Under the pieces are notes generated by a model. That model saw only the letters and a program-made list of their open reading frames with translations. It was not told the DNA's origin and did not search any database. From CAZYBU01 sp964645775 (GTDB lineage Bacteria > Spirochaetota > UBA4802 > UBA5550), in NCBI GenBank assembly GCA_964645775.1, contig CAZYBU010000020.1, positions 1 through 61,417 of the forward strand: 61,417 bases of DNA, in the 5' to 3' direction. This document shows, piece by piece, positions 25,312 through 35,148 of this stretch (positions are counted from its first letter, which is position 1; each line of letters opens with the position of its first letter). Both the position numbers and the translations under genes were made by a program.

Positions 25312-27018
25312 ATGGAACAAATCCTTCTAAATCCGAAAAAGATGAACCGTGACTACCCTGACCAGGAGACCCGGGATATCATGGAGAAGACGATCCAGTT
25401 CTTCGAAAATAAAGGACTGGAGAAGATCAAGGAAGATGATCATAACAGCGTCTGGTACCAGGACTTTCTCGATTTCCAGGCGAAAGAACAGATTTTCGCG
25501 AAACTCTTTACCCCGAAGGGGTACGGTGACGGAAACGAGCGGTGGGACACCTCCCGGATCGTCGATTTCGCCGAGATCCTTGGATTCTACGGCCTCTGTT
25601 ACTGGTACACATTCCAGGTTTCCCAGCTGGGACTGGGACCGATCTTTATAGGTTCTAACGGGGAAGTCAAACATAAGGCTGTGGAAGAGTTGAAGAAAGG
25701 TTCCATCTTCGCCTTCGGTCTCTCCGAAAAAGAGCACGGGGCGGACATCTACTCCAGCGACATGATGCTCTACCCTCAGGAGGACGGTACCTACCTGGCC
25801 AACGGGGACAAATACTATATCGGTAACGGCAACGAGGCGGCCATGGTCTCCACCTTCGGAAAAATGGCGGAAACAGGCGAGTACGTCTTCTTCGTGGTCG
25901 ATTCTCAGCACGAGAAATACGAGTGCGTGAAGAATGTCATAGACAACCAGTCCTACGTTGCGGAGTACGCTCTTCACGACTATCCCATAACCGATGCGGA
26001 GATCACGGACCAGGGACAGGACGCCTGGGACGCGTCCCTGAACACAATCAACATCTGCAAGTTCAACCTGGGATGGGCCTCTATCGGAATATGCACCCAT
26101 TCCTTTTACGAGTCTCTTAACCACGCGTCAAAGAGGAACCTCTTTGATCATTACGTAACGGACTTTACCCATATCAAGCAGCTCTTCTCGGACGCCTACT
26201 GTCGCCTTGTGGCCATGAAATTATTCGCCCTCAGGGCCACGGACTATATGCGTTCCGCCGGTGAAGAGGATAAACGATACCTTCTCTATAACCCCATGGT
26301 CAAGATGAAGGTCACCACCCAGGGAGAAGAGGTGATAAATCTCCTATGGGACGTCATCGCGGCAAAGGGTTTTGAGAAGGACATGTACTTTGAATCCGCG
26401 GCCCGTGACATACGGGCTCTTCCGAAGCTGGAAGGAACGGTACATGTCAACATGGCCCTCATCGTCAAGTTCATGCCGAACTACTTCTTCAATCCAGGGA
26501 CCTTCCCGGAGGTGCCTCAGAGGAGGGACGCGGCCAACGACGATTTTCTCTTTCATCAGGGACCGACAAAGGGACTGAGCAAGATACAGTTCCACGATTA
26601 CAACATCGCCTACAGCAGCGTGGACCTGCCCAACGTTAACGTCTTCAAGGAGCAGATAGAAGCGTTCAAGGAGTTCATGCTGGCCTCCATGGAGACACTC
26701 AAAGAGCAGGGGAAGGATATAGATTTCCTTCTAAATGTAGGTGAACTCTTTACCCTGGTGGCCTATGGTCAGCTCATTCTTGAGAACAGATCCATTTATG
26801 ACGTGGATGACGATCTGATCGACCAGATCTTCGATTTCATGGTCCGGGATTTTTCAAAATTTTCCCTCCAGATATACGGGAAACCGATCACCAACGAAAA
26901 ACAGCAGGAAACCTGCCTGAAAATGATCAAGCGTCCCGTAGTGGACAATGAGCGTTACGAGAGGGTTTTAAACAATCACGTCTACGCGCTGAAAGACACC
27001 TACGAGATGAATCCCTAA
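25312..27018 (+). CDS. Acyl-CoA dehydrogenase (long type), second of a tandem pair
   Basis: A 568-residue paralogue of the preceding gene, with the same AFGLSEKEHGADIYSSD and GDKYYIGNGNEAAMVSTFGKM blocks. Differences cluster in the N-terminal 100 residues and the C-terminal helical region, which could alter chain-length preference. AGGAG lies 7 nt before the ATG at 25312; an ATG 15 nt earlier would overlap that site. It is 53 nt from the first copy and 26 nt from the ligase. Likely both act on acyl-CoAs made by that ligase; the electron acceptor (ETF) is not encoded here. Confidence 0.9.
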   Translation: MEQILLNPKKMNRDYPDQETRDIMEKTIQFFENKGLEKIKEDDHNSVWYQDFLDFQAKEQIFAKLFTPKGYGDGNERWDTSRIVDFAEILGFYGLCYWYTFQVSQLGLGPIFIGSNGEVKHKAVEELKKGSIFAFGLSEKEHGADIYSSDMMLYPQEDGTYLANGDKYYIGNGNEAAMVSTFGKMAETGEYVFFVVDSQHEKYECVKNVIDNQSYVAEYALHDYPITDAEITDQGQDAWDASLNTINICKFNLGWASIGICTHSFYESLNHASKRNLFDHYVTDFTHIKQLFSDAYCRLVAMKLFALRATDYMRSAGEEDKRYLLYNPMVKMKVTTQGEEVINLLWDVIAAKGFEKDMYFESAARDIRALPKLEGTVHVNMALIVKFMPNYFFNPGTFPEVPQRRDAANDDFLFHQGPTKGLSKIQFHDYNIAYSSVDLPNVNVFKEQIEAFKEFMLASMETLKEQGKDIDFLLNVGELFTLVAYGQLILENRSIYDVDDDLIDQIFDFMVRDFSKFSLQIYGKPITNEKQQETCLKMIKRPVVDNERYERVLNNHVYALKDTYEMNP

Positions 27019-27044
27019 CAGATGATACCTAAGAGGAGGTACCC

Positions 27045-28964
27045 ATGGAATACAAAGCCTTTTCAAACATCGGAGCCTACTATCGTCACACCGTGGAAAG
27101 CGTGCCTGAACAGAATGCGCAGCTTTTCAACCATGAACTTTATCCCGGTGAGGAGAAAGGGTCCTTCACCTGGGAGGAGATGAACGAACGGGTTGAGGCC
27201 CTGGCCGGGGGCCTTCTGAAGATGGGGGTCCAGCGGCAGGAGAAGGTGGCCATAATGTCCGCCACGTCCCCCTACTGGACCCATGTAGATATGGCCCTCA
27301 CCTGTATCGCCGCCGTGAGCGTAACCATCTATCCCACCCTGTCTAATAACGAGGTCTCCTATATAATGAACGACTCCGGGTGCCGGTACCTCCTTGCCGA
27401 TTCCAGGGAAAACGCCCGCATCCTGCTGGAAGATTCACAGAAGATGCCAGGACTGGAGAAAATCATCGTCCTGGACCTGGAATACACCTCCGATGACAAA
27501 ATGCTTGTCGGCATGGGAGATTTCATGAAAGAGGGGCGCGCCTGGTTGCAGAAAAACCGTTCAGCCTACGAGGAACGTCTCAACTCTCTTCAGGAAGACG
27601 ATCTCTACACGATCCTATACACATCCGGAACAACCGGAGCGGGGAAAGGTGTCTTACTCACGCACTGGTGCGCCACCTCGCGCCTGGAAGGGGTCCGTGG
27701 TTACTTCGAGAAACACGGAATGGTAGTAACGGAGAAGGACGTTACCCTCTGTTTTCTCCCCTTATCTCATATCTTTGACCGTGGATCATGCCAGCTCCTG
27801 GCCGTCTGCCAGGGTTCGACCATCGCCTACGCGGACAAACCGGGCACCCTTCTGGAGGATATGCAGAAATACAACCCCACCTGGATCAACTGCGTGCCGA
27901 GGCTGTATGAAAAGATATATATCACCTTCCAGCAGCAGCTCGGTTCCAGCCCAGCGAAGAAAAAGCTCTTCGACTGGGCCATGAAGGTGGGCATGAAGGC
28001 CCTCCAGTACCGGGACGACGGTCTGGGCCGCTACAATATGCACCCGGACTTTGATCTTAAAAGCAAACTTCCTTTTATGCTGAAGCTACAGTTCTCGGTG
28101 GCGGACAAACTTTTCGCGAAAGTCCGCGCCCTGTTCGGGAACCAGTTCCGCTATTCCTTCTCCGCGAGCGCCGGTATCTCAGAGGACCTGCTCCGTTTCT
28201 TCTACACCATGGGATTCCCTGTTATTGAAGGCTACGGATCCACGGAAAGCTTTAATGCCTGTATCCTGAATCCCATCACGGCATGTAAACCGGGATTCGT
28301 CGGTAAGGACGCCAACGGGAGCAAATCCCGCGTGGCCGACGACGGGGAGCTGGAAATTTCAGGCGCAGGTATTTTCAAGGGATACCTGAACCGTCCGGAG
28401 GAGAACGCCGAGGTCTTCACCGAAGACGGGTGGTTCAGGACAGGGGACCTGGTCATTAAGGACGACGGCGGATACGTCAAGATTGTGGACCGGAAGAAGG
28501 CGATCATCTGCACGGCCACGGGAAAGAACGTGGCCCCGGCCAAGCTGGAGAACCTCTTCTCAACCAGCCCGGTCATTGAACAGGTTTTCCTCGTCGGGGA
28601 CGAAAGAAACTTTATCACCGCCCTGCTGGTCCCCAACTTCAACTACTTCACGGACCTTTACGAGAAGAAGGAGATAACCTTCAATAAAAGCATATGCAAA
28701 TGGTCCAGCGCTACGGGAGCCGAGATATGCTATTCCGTTGGCGATGACTTTGTCTCAACGGATGAATTAAAAGAGCTGGTCGATAACGAAGTTAAAAAGG
28801 CGAACGAGTGGCTGGAACGTTTCGAGCAAATCAAGAAGTACGCCATCCTTACGGAACGTTTCACCGAGGAGAACGGCATGCTGACTCCCACGCAGAAGAC
28901 GAAGAAGCGAGTGATCCTGGAGACCTACGCCGACAGGATCGACGCCCTTTACGCCGAGGAGTAA
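27045..28964 (+). CDS. fadD: Long-chain acyl-CoA synthetase (AMP-forming)
   Basis: A 639-residue acyl-adenylate ligase of the long-chain (FadD/FAA1-like) group. YTSGTTGAGKGV is the P-loop; PLSHIFDRGSCQL, VIEGYGSTESFNACILNP and the hinge DGWFRTGDLVIKDDGGYVKIVDRKK follow in order. It activates fatty acids to acyl-CoA at the membrane, feeding the two dehydrogenases. GAGGAGG 5 nt upstream gives a strong start. Last gene of the operon; a hairpin follows. Confidence 0.92.
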   Translation: MEYKAFSNIGAYYRHTVESVPEQNAQLFNHELYPGEEKGSFTWEEMNERVEALAGGLLKMGVQRQEKVAIMSATSPYWTHVDMALTCIAAVSVTIYPTLSNNEVSYIMNDSGCRYLLADSRENARILLEDSQKMPGLEKIIVLDLEYTSDDKMLVGMGDFMKEGRAWLQKNRSAYEERLNSLQEDDLYTILYTSGTTGAGKGVLLTHWCATSRLEGVRGYFEKHGMVVTEKDVTLCFLPLSHIFDRGSCQLLAVCQGSTIAYADKPGTLLEDMQKYNPTWINCVPRLYEKIYITFQQQLGSSPAKKKLFDWAMKVGMKALQYRDDGLGRYNMHPDFDLKSKLPFMLKLQFSVADKLFAKVRALFGNQFRYSFSASAGISEDLLRFFYTMGFPVIEGYGSTESFNACILNPITACKPGFVGKDANGSKSRVADDGELEISGAGIFKGYLNRPEENAEVFTEDGWFRTGDLVIKDDGGYVKIVDRKKAIICTATGKNVAPAKLENLFSTSPVIEQVFLVGDERNFITALLVPNFNYFTDLYEKKEITFNKSICKWSSATGAEICYSVGDDFVSTDELKELVDNEVKKANEWLERFEQIKKYAILTERFTEENGMLTPTQKTKKRVILETYADRIDALYAEE

Positions 28965-28976
28965 AAATAATATTTC

Positions 28977-29005
28977 CCCTGGATCGCCTGAACGGCGCTC
29001 CAGGG
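28977..29005 (-). terminator. Hairpin between fadD and thiD, probable thiD terminator
   Basis: CCCTGGA and TCCAGGG pair, with an inner CGCC/GGCG stem and a 5-nt loop. On the minus strand it is followed by a T-rich stretch (ATTATTTTTA), fitting a terminator for thiD. On the plus strand no T-run follows, so it ends fadD only weakly if at all. Confidence 0.55.
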
Positions 29006-29039
29006 TTGTGAAATACCTGAACAGCCCCGGTCCCGGAAT

Positions 29040-29843
29040 TTATTCAAACGGGTACCATGGATGGAAGTGGTGTAGCGGCCCATGGCCGGAACCGATATCC
29101 AGGGATTGGAAGATACCCGCATGAATGTATTCTTTCGCTTTCTTGATTGCATCAGGAGGGGAGAATCCCCGGGCCAGGAAAGCGACTATGGCCGAGGAGA
29201 AGGTACATCCGCTGCCGTGGGTATTCTTCGTCTCGATTCGTTTTCCGGGCATTTCAAAGGATACCTCGTTCGAATAGACCCGGTCCACCGGCTCACCGTC
29301 CAGGTGGCCTCCCTTTATGATGACCCATCCTGCCCCAAGATCAAGCAGCCGCCGGGCCGCCTCGTCGGACGACTGTTTATCGATGATATCGACACCTGTC
29401 ACCACCTCCGCTTCCGGCAGGTTGGGCGTTATGACAAGAGATCTGGGGACAAGGAATTCCTTAAGGGATTCAATAGCGTCATCTTTCAGCAGCCTGGCCC
29501 CGGACTTGGAGATCATTACCGGGTCGAGCACATAGTTGGGTAACCGGAATTCATCGATCGCTTTCCCGACGGATTCAATGATCTCCTTCGAAAAGAGCAT
29601 CCCGGTTTTGAACGATGATACGGAAAAATCCGTGGCCAGGGCCCGAATCTGGTCATGGATAATCTGAACAGGGACCTCATGGATACCGAGTACCTCCCGG
29701 CTGTTCTGAGCCGTAATGGCCGTGATAACTGATGTCCCGAAGGTCTTGAGGGCGGAGAAGGTCTTCAGGTCGGCCTGGATGCCTGCACCGCCTCCGGAAT
29801 CGGAACCGGCGATAGTCAGGGAAAGGGGAATCGTTTCGGACAT
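29040..29843 (-). CDS. thiD: Hydroxymethylpyrimidine/phosphomethylpyrimidine kinase
   Basis: A 267-residue ribokinase-fold kinase of thiamine synthesis that phosphorylates HMP and HMP-P. The N-terminal LTIAGSDSGGGAGIQADLKTF, the central LVITPNLPEAEVVTG and the C-terminal KNTHGSGCTFSSAIVA (anion hole and catalytic Asp region) are diagnostic. The ATG at 29843 fits the family start; an in-frame GTG 18 nt upstream has no ribosome site in front of it. Monocistronic here; no other thi gene or TPP riboswitch was seen in the upstream gap. Confidence 0.95.
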   Translation of the reverse strand: MSETIPLSLTIAGSDSGGGAGIQADLKTFSALKTFGTSVITAITAQNSREVLGIHEVPVQIIHDQIRALATDFSVSSFKTGMLFSKEIIESVGKAIDEFRLPNYVLDPVMISKSGARLLKDDAIESLKEFLVPRSLVITPNLPEAEVVTGVDIIDKQSSDEAARRLLDLGAGWVIIKGGHLDGEPVDRVYSNEVSFEMPGKRIETKNTHGSGCTFSSAIVAFLARGFSPPDAIKKAKEYIHAGIFQSLDIGSGHGPLHHFHPWYPFE

Positions 29844-30176
29844 GGAATGTTTTTCCTTCACAGAAATGATTTATCTATCAGATATTACCATGAACATCAT
29901 GGCCGCAAGCACTTTCTTCACTTATGGTTCTATTGTACCTGTAAAGATGGCCCTGACCGAATCATTTCAGTACAAAAGAAAAAAGATTATTGCATTCCAC
30001 GAAATTTTGATATATTTTGAAGCATGGACATTCATATTACAGCATTTTATGAGAGTGTTCCCCACGCAGGTCTGACATCAACCACGGATGCGGCAAAAAT
30101 ACCCGTGCAGGTTATTCAAAATGAATCTGGGTAATAAAAAATCACGCAAGCCTGAAATAAACCGGCAGGTTGGCCG
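29844..30176. other. thiD / chemoreceptor intergenic region
   Basis: 333 nt. A promoter-like pair (TTGCAT 29990-29995, TATATT 30011-30016) points right. Two very small open frames follow: 30024-30134 (36 codons) and 30121-30180 (19 codons, its stop overlapping the receptor ATG). Neither has a good ribosome site, so neither is called as a gene. Confidence 0.4.
29990..30016 (+). promoter_or_regulatory. Possible chemoreceptor promoter
   Basis: TTGCAT and TATATT separated by 15 nt (16 if the -35 box is read one base earlier), about 160 nt upstream of the chemoreceptor start. The spacing is slightly short. Confidence 0.35.
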
Positions 30177-32852
30177 ATGAATAGTATTTATTTACATTCC
30201 TTCTCCATTGGCGCTCTGATTGGCGTTGTCTTCTTCGCCATTATGTCCATATTTTTGCTTACGGTTAAGAATAAATCACGCACCACCTTGCACCTGGGGC
30301 TGGCCTACGGAATAATGTCGGTATTCAATTTCGGATACGTGATCTCTTCCAGTCTCTATCATCCCCTTGCCGCCTACCACAGATGGATTACTGTTTTCAC
30401 TATTCTTCTGGGTATTACCCACAGTGTCCTTTTTATCTTCAATTTTCCCGTGGAAAGAAGCCGCAGGGCGACAAACATATTCCTCGCGATACTCTATTTT
30501 ATCGCTGCGGGAGTAACCGCCGTTTTTATCATGACCACCCTTCAATCAGATATCATTTACCATTTTCGGGCCCACTACTGGGATTTCGACGCGGACAGGA
30601 TGAGTAAAATCGTTTCCTTCTTTATCATGGCCTACCTGCTTCTCTACGTGCTTGTCGCTATATGGAATCTGTTCTTCCGCGGAAAGAGATACCGTTTCGC
30701 CCTCTTTCTTCTGATCATTACGTTTGTGTTCGCTTCCATGATCCCTTCCATTACAAATACCCTTAGCCGGGACGGCGCAATAAGCAGAGACGTGTTTCAT
30801 AATTCCTGGGTCGTCTTTAATGTCCTCGGTTTCTTCCTGGTATCGGTCGTCTACATGAACCATACCAGTGAGCGAATCTCTTTCATGGGCAAACTAATCG
30901 GTATCAGCCTGGTCATGGTCCTTATTTTTCTCCAGTTCGCCGGTTTCGTCTTCCTCCGGGACAGGGACGAGGCCTATGATGTGATTCAGAGAAGGTCCGC
31001 CGGCTCCCTGGTAAAAACCGGAGAACCTGAATACAACGCGAAGTATCTTATATCTTATAGTCCCGAAAAAGGAGAGTTCAGGCGGGTCTTTGGAGGGACG
31101 TCCCTCGACCTGGAAGAGCTGCGTCCCGAGTTTTACAACACATTCATGTGGTACAGTATCAGCAGACTTAAACCGGATAATTTCGAAGACGGCCTCAATC
31201 GTTTATTACGGGACACCCCATCCTTCTTTTCCGGATATAAAAGCGCTATTACCCGATTCGTAAACAATCCGTTAAACAGATCCGGAGATCCCGCTACGGT
31301 ATTGACGGAATATATAAATGAACTGAATGATGAGATTCAGTATCGCACCATAAAGATTGAACAACTCCCTGTGGAAAATTTTCGTTCTTCCCTGCTCTCT
31401 CTCCTTGAAAATGTGGAAGGCCCCTTCGACCCCATCAAGGAGGTATTAAAACAACACCTGGCCTCCTCTTCTAAAGAGGGAACCGAACTAAGGGAAGAGA
31501 TACTCGATTTCTTGACTCCCATGCATGACCCGGGTACCCGCCTCTACCGAAAGGCAGGCAATGATCACCTTACAGCCTTCATGCTGGTTAACAGGAAAGG
31601 AGATATGCTCTATGAGGCCGGCTTTCCCTATGTCGAATACCGGGCCTATATTCATCCGACGGTCATCAACCTGGTCATCATGCTCGCCGCAATCGTCCTT
31701 GTTGTCCGGTTCGGCTTCCAGTTTCTCTTCGCGAATATCCTTGTAAATCCCCTCAAGTCCCTTTCACGGGGAGTTCGCATGGTCAATGAAGGAAATCTCG
31801 ATATAGAGATCCCGGTCAGGATAGATGACGAGATAGGTTACATAACCCGGACCTTCAACAGCATGGTAAGCTCTCTCAATTCCATGGTAGAGACCGTTTC
31901 TTCCAGTTCCGTGGAGGTTAAAGAGATCAGCACCGATCTTAACGCGTCTTCCACCGACCTGTCCGACATTGCCAGGGAACTGGCCACGGTCATTGAAGAG
32001 ACAGCCAGCGCCTACGAGGAGATGGCGTCATCCTTCGAATCAAACCTGAATGATATCGAGGCGCAGCTTGAGAGTTCCGACGAGATCAAAAAGGATATCT
32101 CGGAGATCAACACGAGCAGCAGGCAGCTTTCCGGACGTATCGAAGACCTGACCACAAGTATCGAAGGGGCCGTAGGCCTCGTGGAGTCGGGTGAGAAAAC
32201 CATGAACAAATCCGTAGGCGCAATCGAAGACATGGCGAACTACCTCCATGAGCTGGAGGGGGCCATTAACGAAATCAATGACGTGGCTGACAAGATTAAC
32301 CTCTTAGCTCTAAACGCGGCCATCGAAGCGTCCCGGGCCGGCGACGCGGGCAAAGGTTTCTCTGTGGTCGCCGACGAGGTTAACAAGCTCGCGGACCAGA
32401 CATCGGAGCTTTCCAGCGACATCAGCAAGACCATAACGGAACACACGGAACGTATTCAGAAGGAGCTCAATTTTATTACCAGTACCGCTGATATCTTTAA
32501 CGAGATCCGGGAGAAGATTCTGGAAACTCGGGAGGTACTGAGCGGCACGATCGATTTTACCGGAAAGCTGGATACCATGAACAACGACATACAGGCAAAG
32601 ATCGAAAAACTGAGCGAGATTGCCAACAGCATTCATGTCTATTCCAGGGAACAGAAAAACACGGTTGATGAACTTAATAATTCGATTAACACCATCACCG
32701 ATATCTCCCAGAAAACTCTGGAGAGTTCCGACATGGTCCGAAGCTATTCCCGGATCATTGACCAGAGTTCCATAGCCTTAACAGAGAACCTGGAAACGTT
32801 TAAAATCAGGGCACGGGAGACCCGCGAAGATGACGAAGAAACCGAAGAATAG
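30177..32852 (+). CDS. Methyl-accepting chemotaxis protein with a multi-TM N-terminus
   Basis: An 891-residue chemoreceptor. The first 250 residues form about seven hydrophobic helices, like the 7TM sensor modules of histidine kinases rather than the usual two-helix receptor. A polar, probably extracytoplasmic region (about 265-500), one more helix, a HAMP domain (about 525-575) and a long signalling coiled coil follow. The hairpin tip INLLALNAAIEASRAGDAGKGF is intact. The C-terminus is acidic and carries no CheR/CheB docking pentapeptide. It would signal to CheA-CheW at the pole; ligand unknown. Only a weak ribosome site precedes the ATG. Confidence 0.88.
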   Translation: MNSIYLHSFSIGALIGVVFFAIMSIFLLTVKNKSRTTLHLGLAYGIMSVFNFGYVISSSLYHPLAAYHRWITVFTILLGITHSVLFIFNFPVERSRRATNIFLAILYFIAAGVTAVFIMTTLQSDIIYHFRAHYWDFDADRMSKIVSFFIMAYLLLYVLVAIWNLFFRGKRYRFALFLLIITFVFASMIPSITNTLSRDGAISRDVFHNSWVVFNVLGFFLVSVVYMNHTSERISFMGKLIGISLVMVLIFLQFAGFVFLRDRDEAYDVIQRRSAGSLVKTGEPEYNAKYLISYSPEKGEFRRVFGGTSLDLEELRPEFYNTFMWYSISRLKPDNFEDGLNRLLRDTPSFFSGYKSAITRFVNNPLNRSGDPATVLTEYINELNDEIQYRTIKIEQLPVENFRSSLLSLLENVEGPFDPIKEVLKQHLASSSKEGTELREEILDFLTPMHDPGTRLYRKAGNDHLTAFMLVNRKGDMLYEAGFPYVEYRAYIHPTVINLVIMLAAIVLVVRFGFQFLFANILVNPLKSLSRGVRMVNEGNLDIEIPVRIDDEIGYITRTFNSMVSSLNSMVETVSSSSVEVKEISTDLNASSTDLSDIARELATVIEETASAYEEMASSFESNLNDIEAQLESSDEIKKDISEINTSSRQLSGRIEDLTTSIEGAVGLVESGEKTMNKSVGAIEDMANYLHELEGAINEINDVADKINLLALNAAIEASRAGDAGKGFSVVADEVNKLADQTSELSSDISKTITEHTERIQKELNFITSTADIFNEIREKILETREVLSGTIDFTGKLDTMNNDIQAKIEKLSEIANSIHVYSREQKNTVDELNNSINTITDISQKTLESSDMVRSYSRIIDQSSIALTENLETFKIRARETREDDEETEE

Positions 32853-33006
32853 ATAGGGCGCTCTGTTTATTACAAAATCATTCCGCCATTTATAATAATC
32901 ACGCGACCTTACGTCTTGACGCCTCGAAAAAACATATATCTAATAAATATGACTGTTTTATCAGGCAGGATACACACTTGTACACAGGAAAAGTTTCAGA
33001 CACTAT

Positions 33007-33019
33007 GCCGCAAAGCGGC
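33007..33019. repeat. Small hairpin downstream of the WG-repeat gene
   Basis: GCCGC-AAA-GCGGC, just past the stop of the leftward WG-repeat gene. No T-run follows on either strand, so a terminator role is uncertain. Confidence 0.3.
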
Positions 33020-33031
33020 CCCTGGATAAAG

Positions 33032-34000
33032 TCACAGTGAGCGATCCTTCCCCTCCATCAAATCACGGAAGGGTTTGTCATTTTCCACTTCCATCGGACC
33101 GATAACATATTCTCCCTCCCGGTTAATATATCCCCACGAGACATCGTCCTTAACCAGGGCCAGGCCTTCGTTAAAATCGAGGGCCACGTCGTACTGAGGC
33201 GCAATAACAAGCCGGCCCTTCTTGTTGATATAGCCTATCTTATTATCCACAATGACACGGGCCAGTCCGTTAATAAAATTCCAGGCCCGGTCATACCTTG
33301 GCGGGATTGTGTACCCCCCCTCCCGGTCAATGTATCCCCACTTGCCCCCTCTTTCATCATCTCTTTTTACAGGGGCAATTCCCTGGCTGAAATTCTTCAC
33401 CCGGCTGTATCGGAAGGGTACCACCATCCTGCCTTCACGATCGATAAAACCATATCTTCCATTACGGGAAACAGGAGCAAGCCCCTGGCTGAAAGGACCG
33501 GCGTCATCAAAACCTGCGGGGATGGTCATCTCTCCCCTGGAATTAATATACCCCCATCTGCCATTGACCATAACCGGTGCAACCCCTTCCCTGAAAGGTC
33601 CAACAGCCTCGAACCACGGCTTGATGGCAAAATTCCCTTTACGGTTGATAAAACCGTATTTGTTCCCTGATTGAACTGCAGCGAGTCCTCCGCTGAACTT
33701 GCCCGCATCGTCATAATCGGGAGGAATAATCCGATGACCCTCCGTATCGATATAGCCGTATTTCCCATCTATATCCCGGAAGCCGGCGAGTCCTTCACTG
33801 AAATCCTTAACATATTCGAAGCTGGGTTTAATCACGATTTCTCCCAGGCTGTTTACGAAGCCGGATCTTCCCTCCCGGTCGAAGAAACGATAGAGGGTAT
33901 CGGAATTCTTACCGTCACCGGTACATGCCTGAAAAACCAGGAGCAATGTGACGATGGCGCCGTACCATGGGGATACTCTCTTTTGTGTTTTCTCTTTCAT
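33032..34000 (-). CDS. WG-repeat lipoprotein
   Basis: A 322-residue surface or periplasmic lipoprotein. The signal ends in FQAC (Cys26). The rest is seven WG repeats of about 36-42 residues plus an eighth half-repeat, each with G-[FY]-[IV]-[ND]-x2-G followed by [IV]-x-P, x-[FY], and F-x2-G-[LIV]-A. WG repeats (KWG Leptospira repeats) form beta propellers or solenoids and are frequent in spirochaetes; their partners are mostly unknown. No adjacent gene suggests a ligand. There is no clear ribosome site before the ATG. Confidence 0.88.
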   Translation of the reverse strand: MKEKTQKRVSPWYGAIVTLLLVFQACTGDGKNSDTLYRFFDREGRSGFVNSLGEIVIKPSFEYVKDFSEGLAGFRDIDGKYGYIDTEGHRIIPPDYDDAGKFSGGLAAVQSGNKYGFINRKGNFAIKPWFEAVGPFREGVAPVMVNGRWGYINSRGEMTIPAGFDDAGPFSQGLAPVSRNGRYGFIDREGRMVVPFRYSRVKNFSQGIAPVKRDDERGGKWGYIDREGGYTIPPRYDRAWNFINGLARVIVDNKIGYINKKGRLVIAPQYDVALDFNEGLALVKDDVSWGYINREGEYVIGPMEVENDKPFRDLMEGKDRSL

Positions 34001-34136
34001 AGTATTAATAGTGTCATATAAAATGACCTGGTTAACAAAAAAATCTTGATTACCTGCCGCTCCCCTTTAACCTGTTAACCCGAAAAGGGATTGAACAGAC
34101 GATCCCGGCCAATTTGATAATCGAGGTCAATTATCC

Positions 34137-35045
34137 ATGCTCCAGTTTTTACCGGCACCCCTGATCGGTTCCATATCCATATTACTGCATGTAGTTAACA
34201 CTGTCATCGGTTTTATTATTCTTATCCCCATAGCCGTGGGCAAAATCCTTATACCTCTACGACAGGTCAGGAACGTTACCACAAAGATGGCGATCTTTGT
34301 GGCGGATACCTGGCTATTCCTTAATAACGTTATCGTGGCCTTTACCAAGGACATTACATGGGACATCGAATTCACCGGTGACGATTTAAAAGATCAGTCC
34401 TGGTATCTTATCATTTCCAATCACCAGACATGGAACGACATCCTGGTTATGATGAAGGTTTTTCACAACCGTGTACCCTTTCTCCGGTATTTTCTGAAAA
34501 AGGAACTTATCTGGGTTCCCCTCCTGGGGCCGGTCTGGTGGCTTCTCGACTTTCCCTTCATGCAGCGCTTTTCAAAAGAACTTATTAGGAAGAAGCCCCA
34601 CCTCGCCGGAAAAGATATCGAGGAGACAAGGAAAGCCTGCGAAAAATACAAAGACATGCCAGTCTCCATCATGAATTTCGTGGAGGGAACCCGTTTCTCT
34701 TCGGAAAAACATGAGAGACAACAGTCGCCCTACCGGCATCTGCTCAAACCGCGGGCCGGGGGGGTCTCCTTTGTTCTGGATGCCATGGGTGATCTTATTA
34801 CCCATATCGTAGACATGACCATCTTTTATCCTGAGGGTGCTAAATCCTTCTGGGACTTCCATGCCGGAAACGTTCGCCAGGTAGTTGTTCGGGTTAATGT
34901 ATTCCCTGTGCCTTCCGAATTACGGGGTGATTATATTAATGATGCCGAATACAGCCAGCGCTTCAGGGATTGGATCAACGGCATCTGGAGAGGAAAGGAC
35001 GCATTCCTTGATGAACTTGAAAGAAGCCGGAAAGCGCAGGGGTGA
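34137..35045 (+). CDS. 1-acyl-glycerol-3-phosphate acyltransferase-like protein
   Basis: A 302-residue PlsC-superfamily acyltransferase. One or two N-terminal membrane helices precede the catalytic motif SNHQTWND (H-x4-D) and, later, the glycerolphosphate-binding motif NFVEGTR. The layout with the long, Trp-rich segment LIWVPLLGPVWWLLDFPFM matches the LCLAT/AGPAT-like group rather than canonical PlsC. It would acylate a lysophospholipid at the inner membrane. GAGG stands about 11 nt before the ATG. A single gene between oppositely directed neighbours. Confidence 0.88.
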   Translation: MLQFLPAPLIGSISILLHVVNTVIGFIILIPIAVGKILIPLRQVRNVTTKMAIFVADTWLFLNNVIVAFTKDITWDIEFTGDDLKDQSWYLIISNHQTWNDILVMMKVFHNRVPFLRYFLKKELIWVPLLGPVWWLLDFPFMQRFSKELIRKKPHLAGKDIEETRKACEKYKDMPVSIMNFVEGTRFSSEKHERQQSPYRHLLKPRAGGVSFVLDAMGDLITHIVDMTIFYPEGAKSFWDFHAGNVRQVVVRVNVFPVPSELRGDYINDAEYSQRFRDWINGIWRGKDAFLDELERSRKAQG

Positions 35046-35148
35046 TCTTGAGTGACACGGACCCTTTTTCTCAGCCATCTCCAGCGCCTCATCCAGGGAG
35101 CCGGCAAGGACACCCGCTGAGCTGACCCTCCTGAGAGAACGGTTCTCC

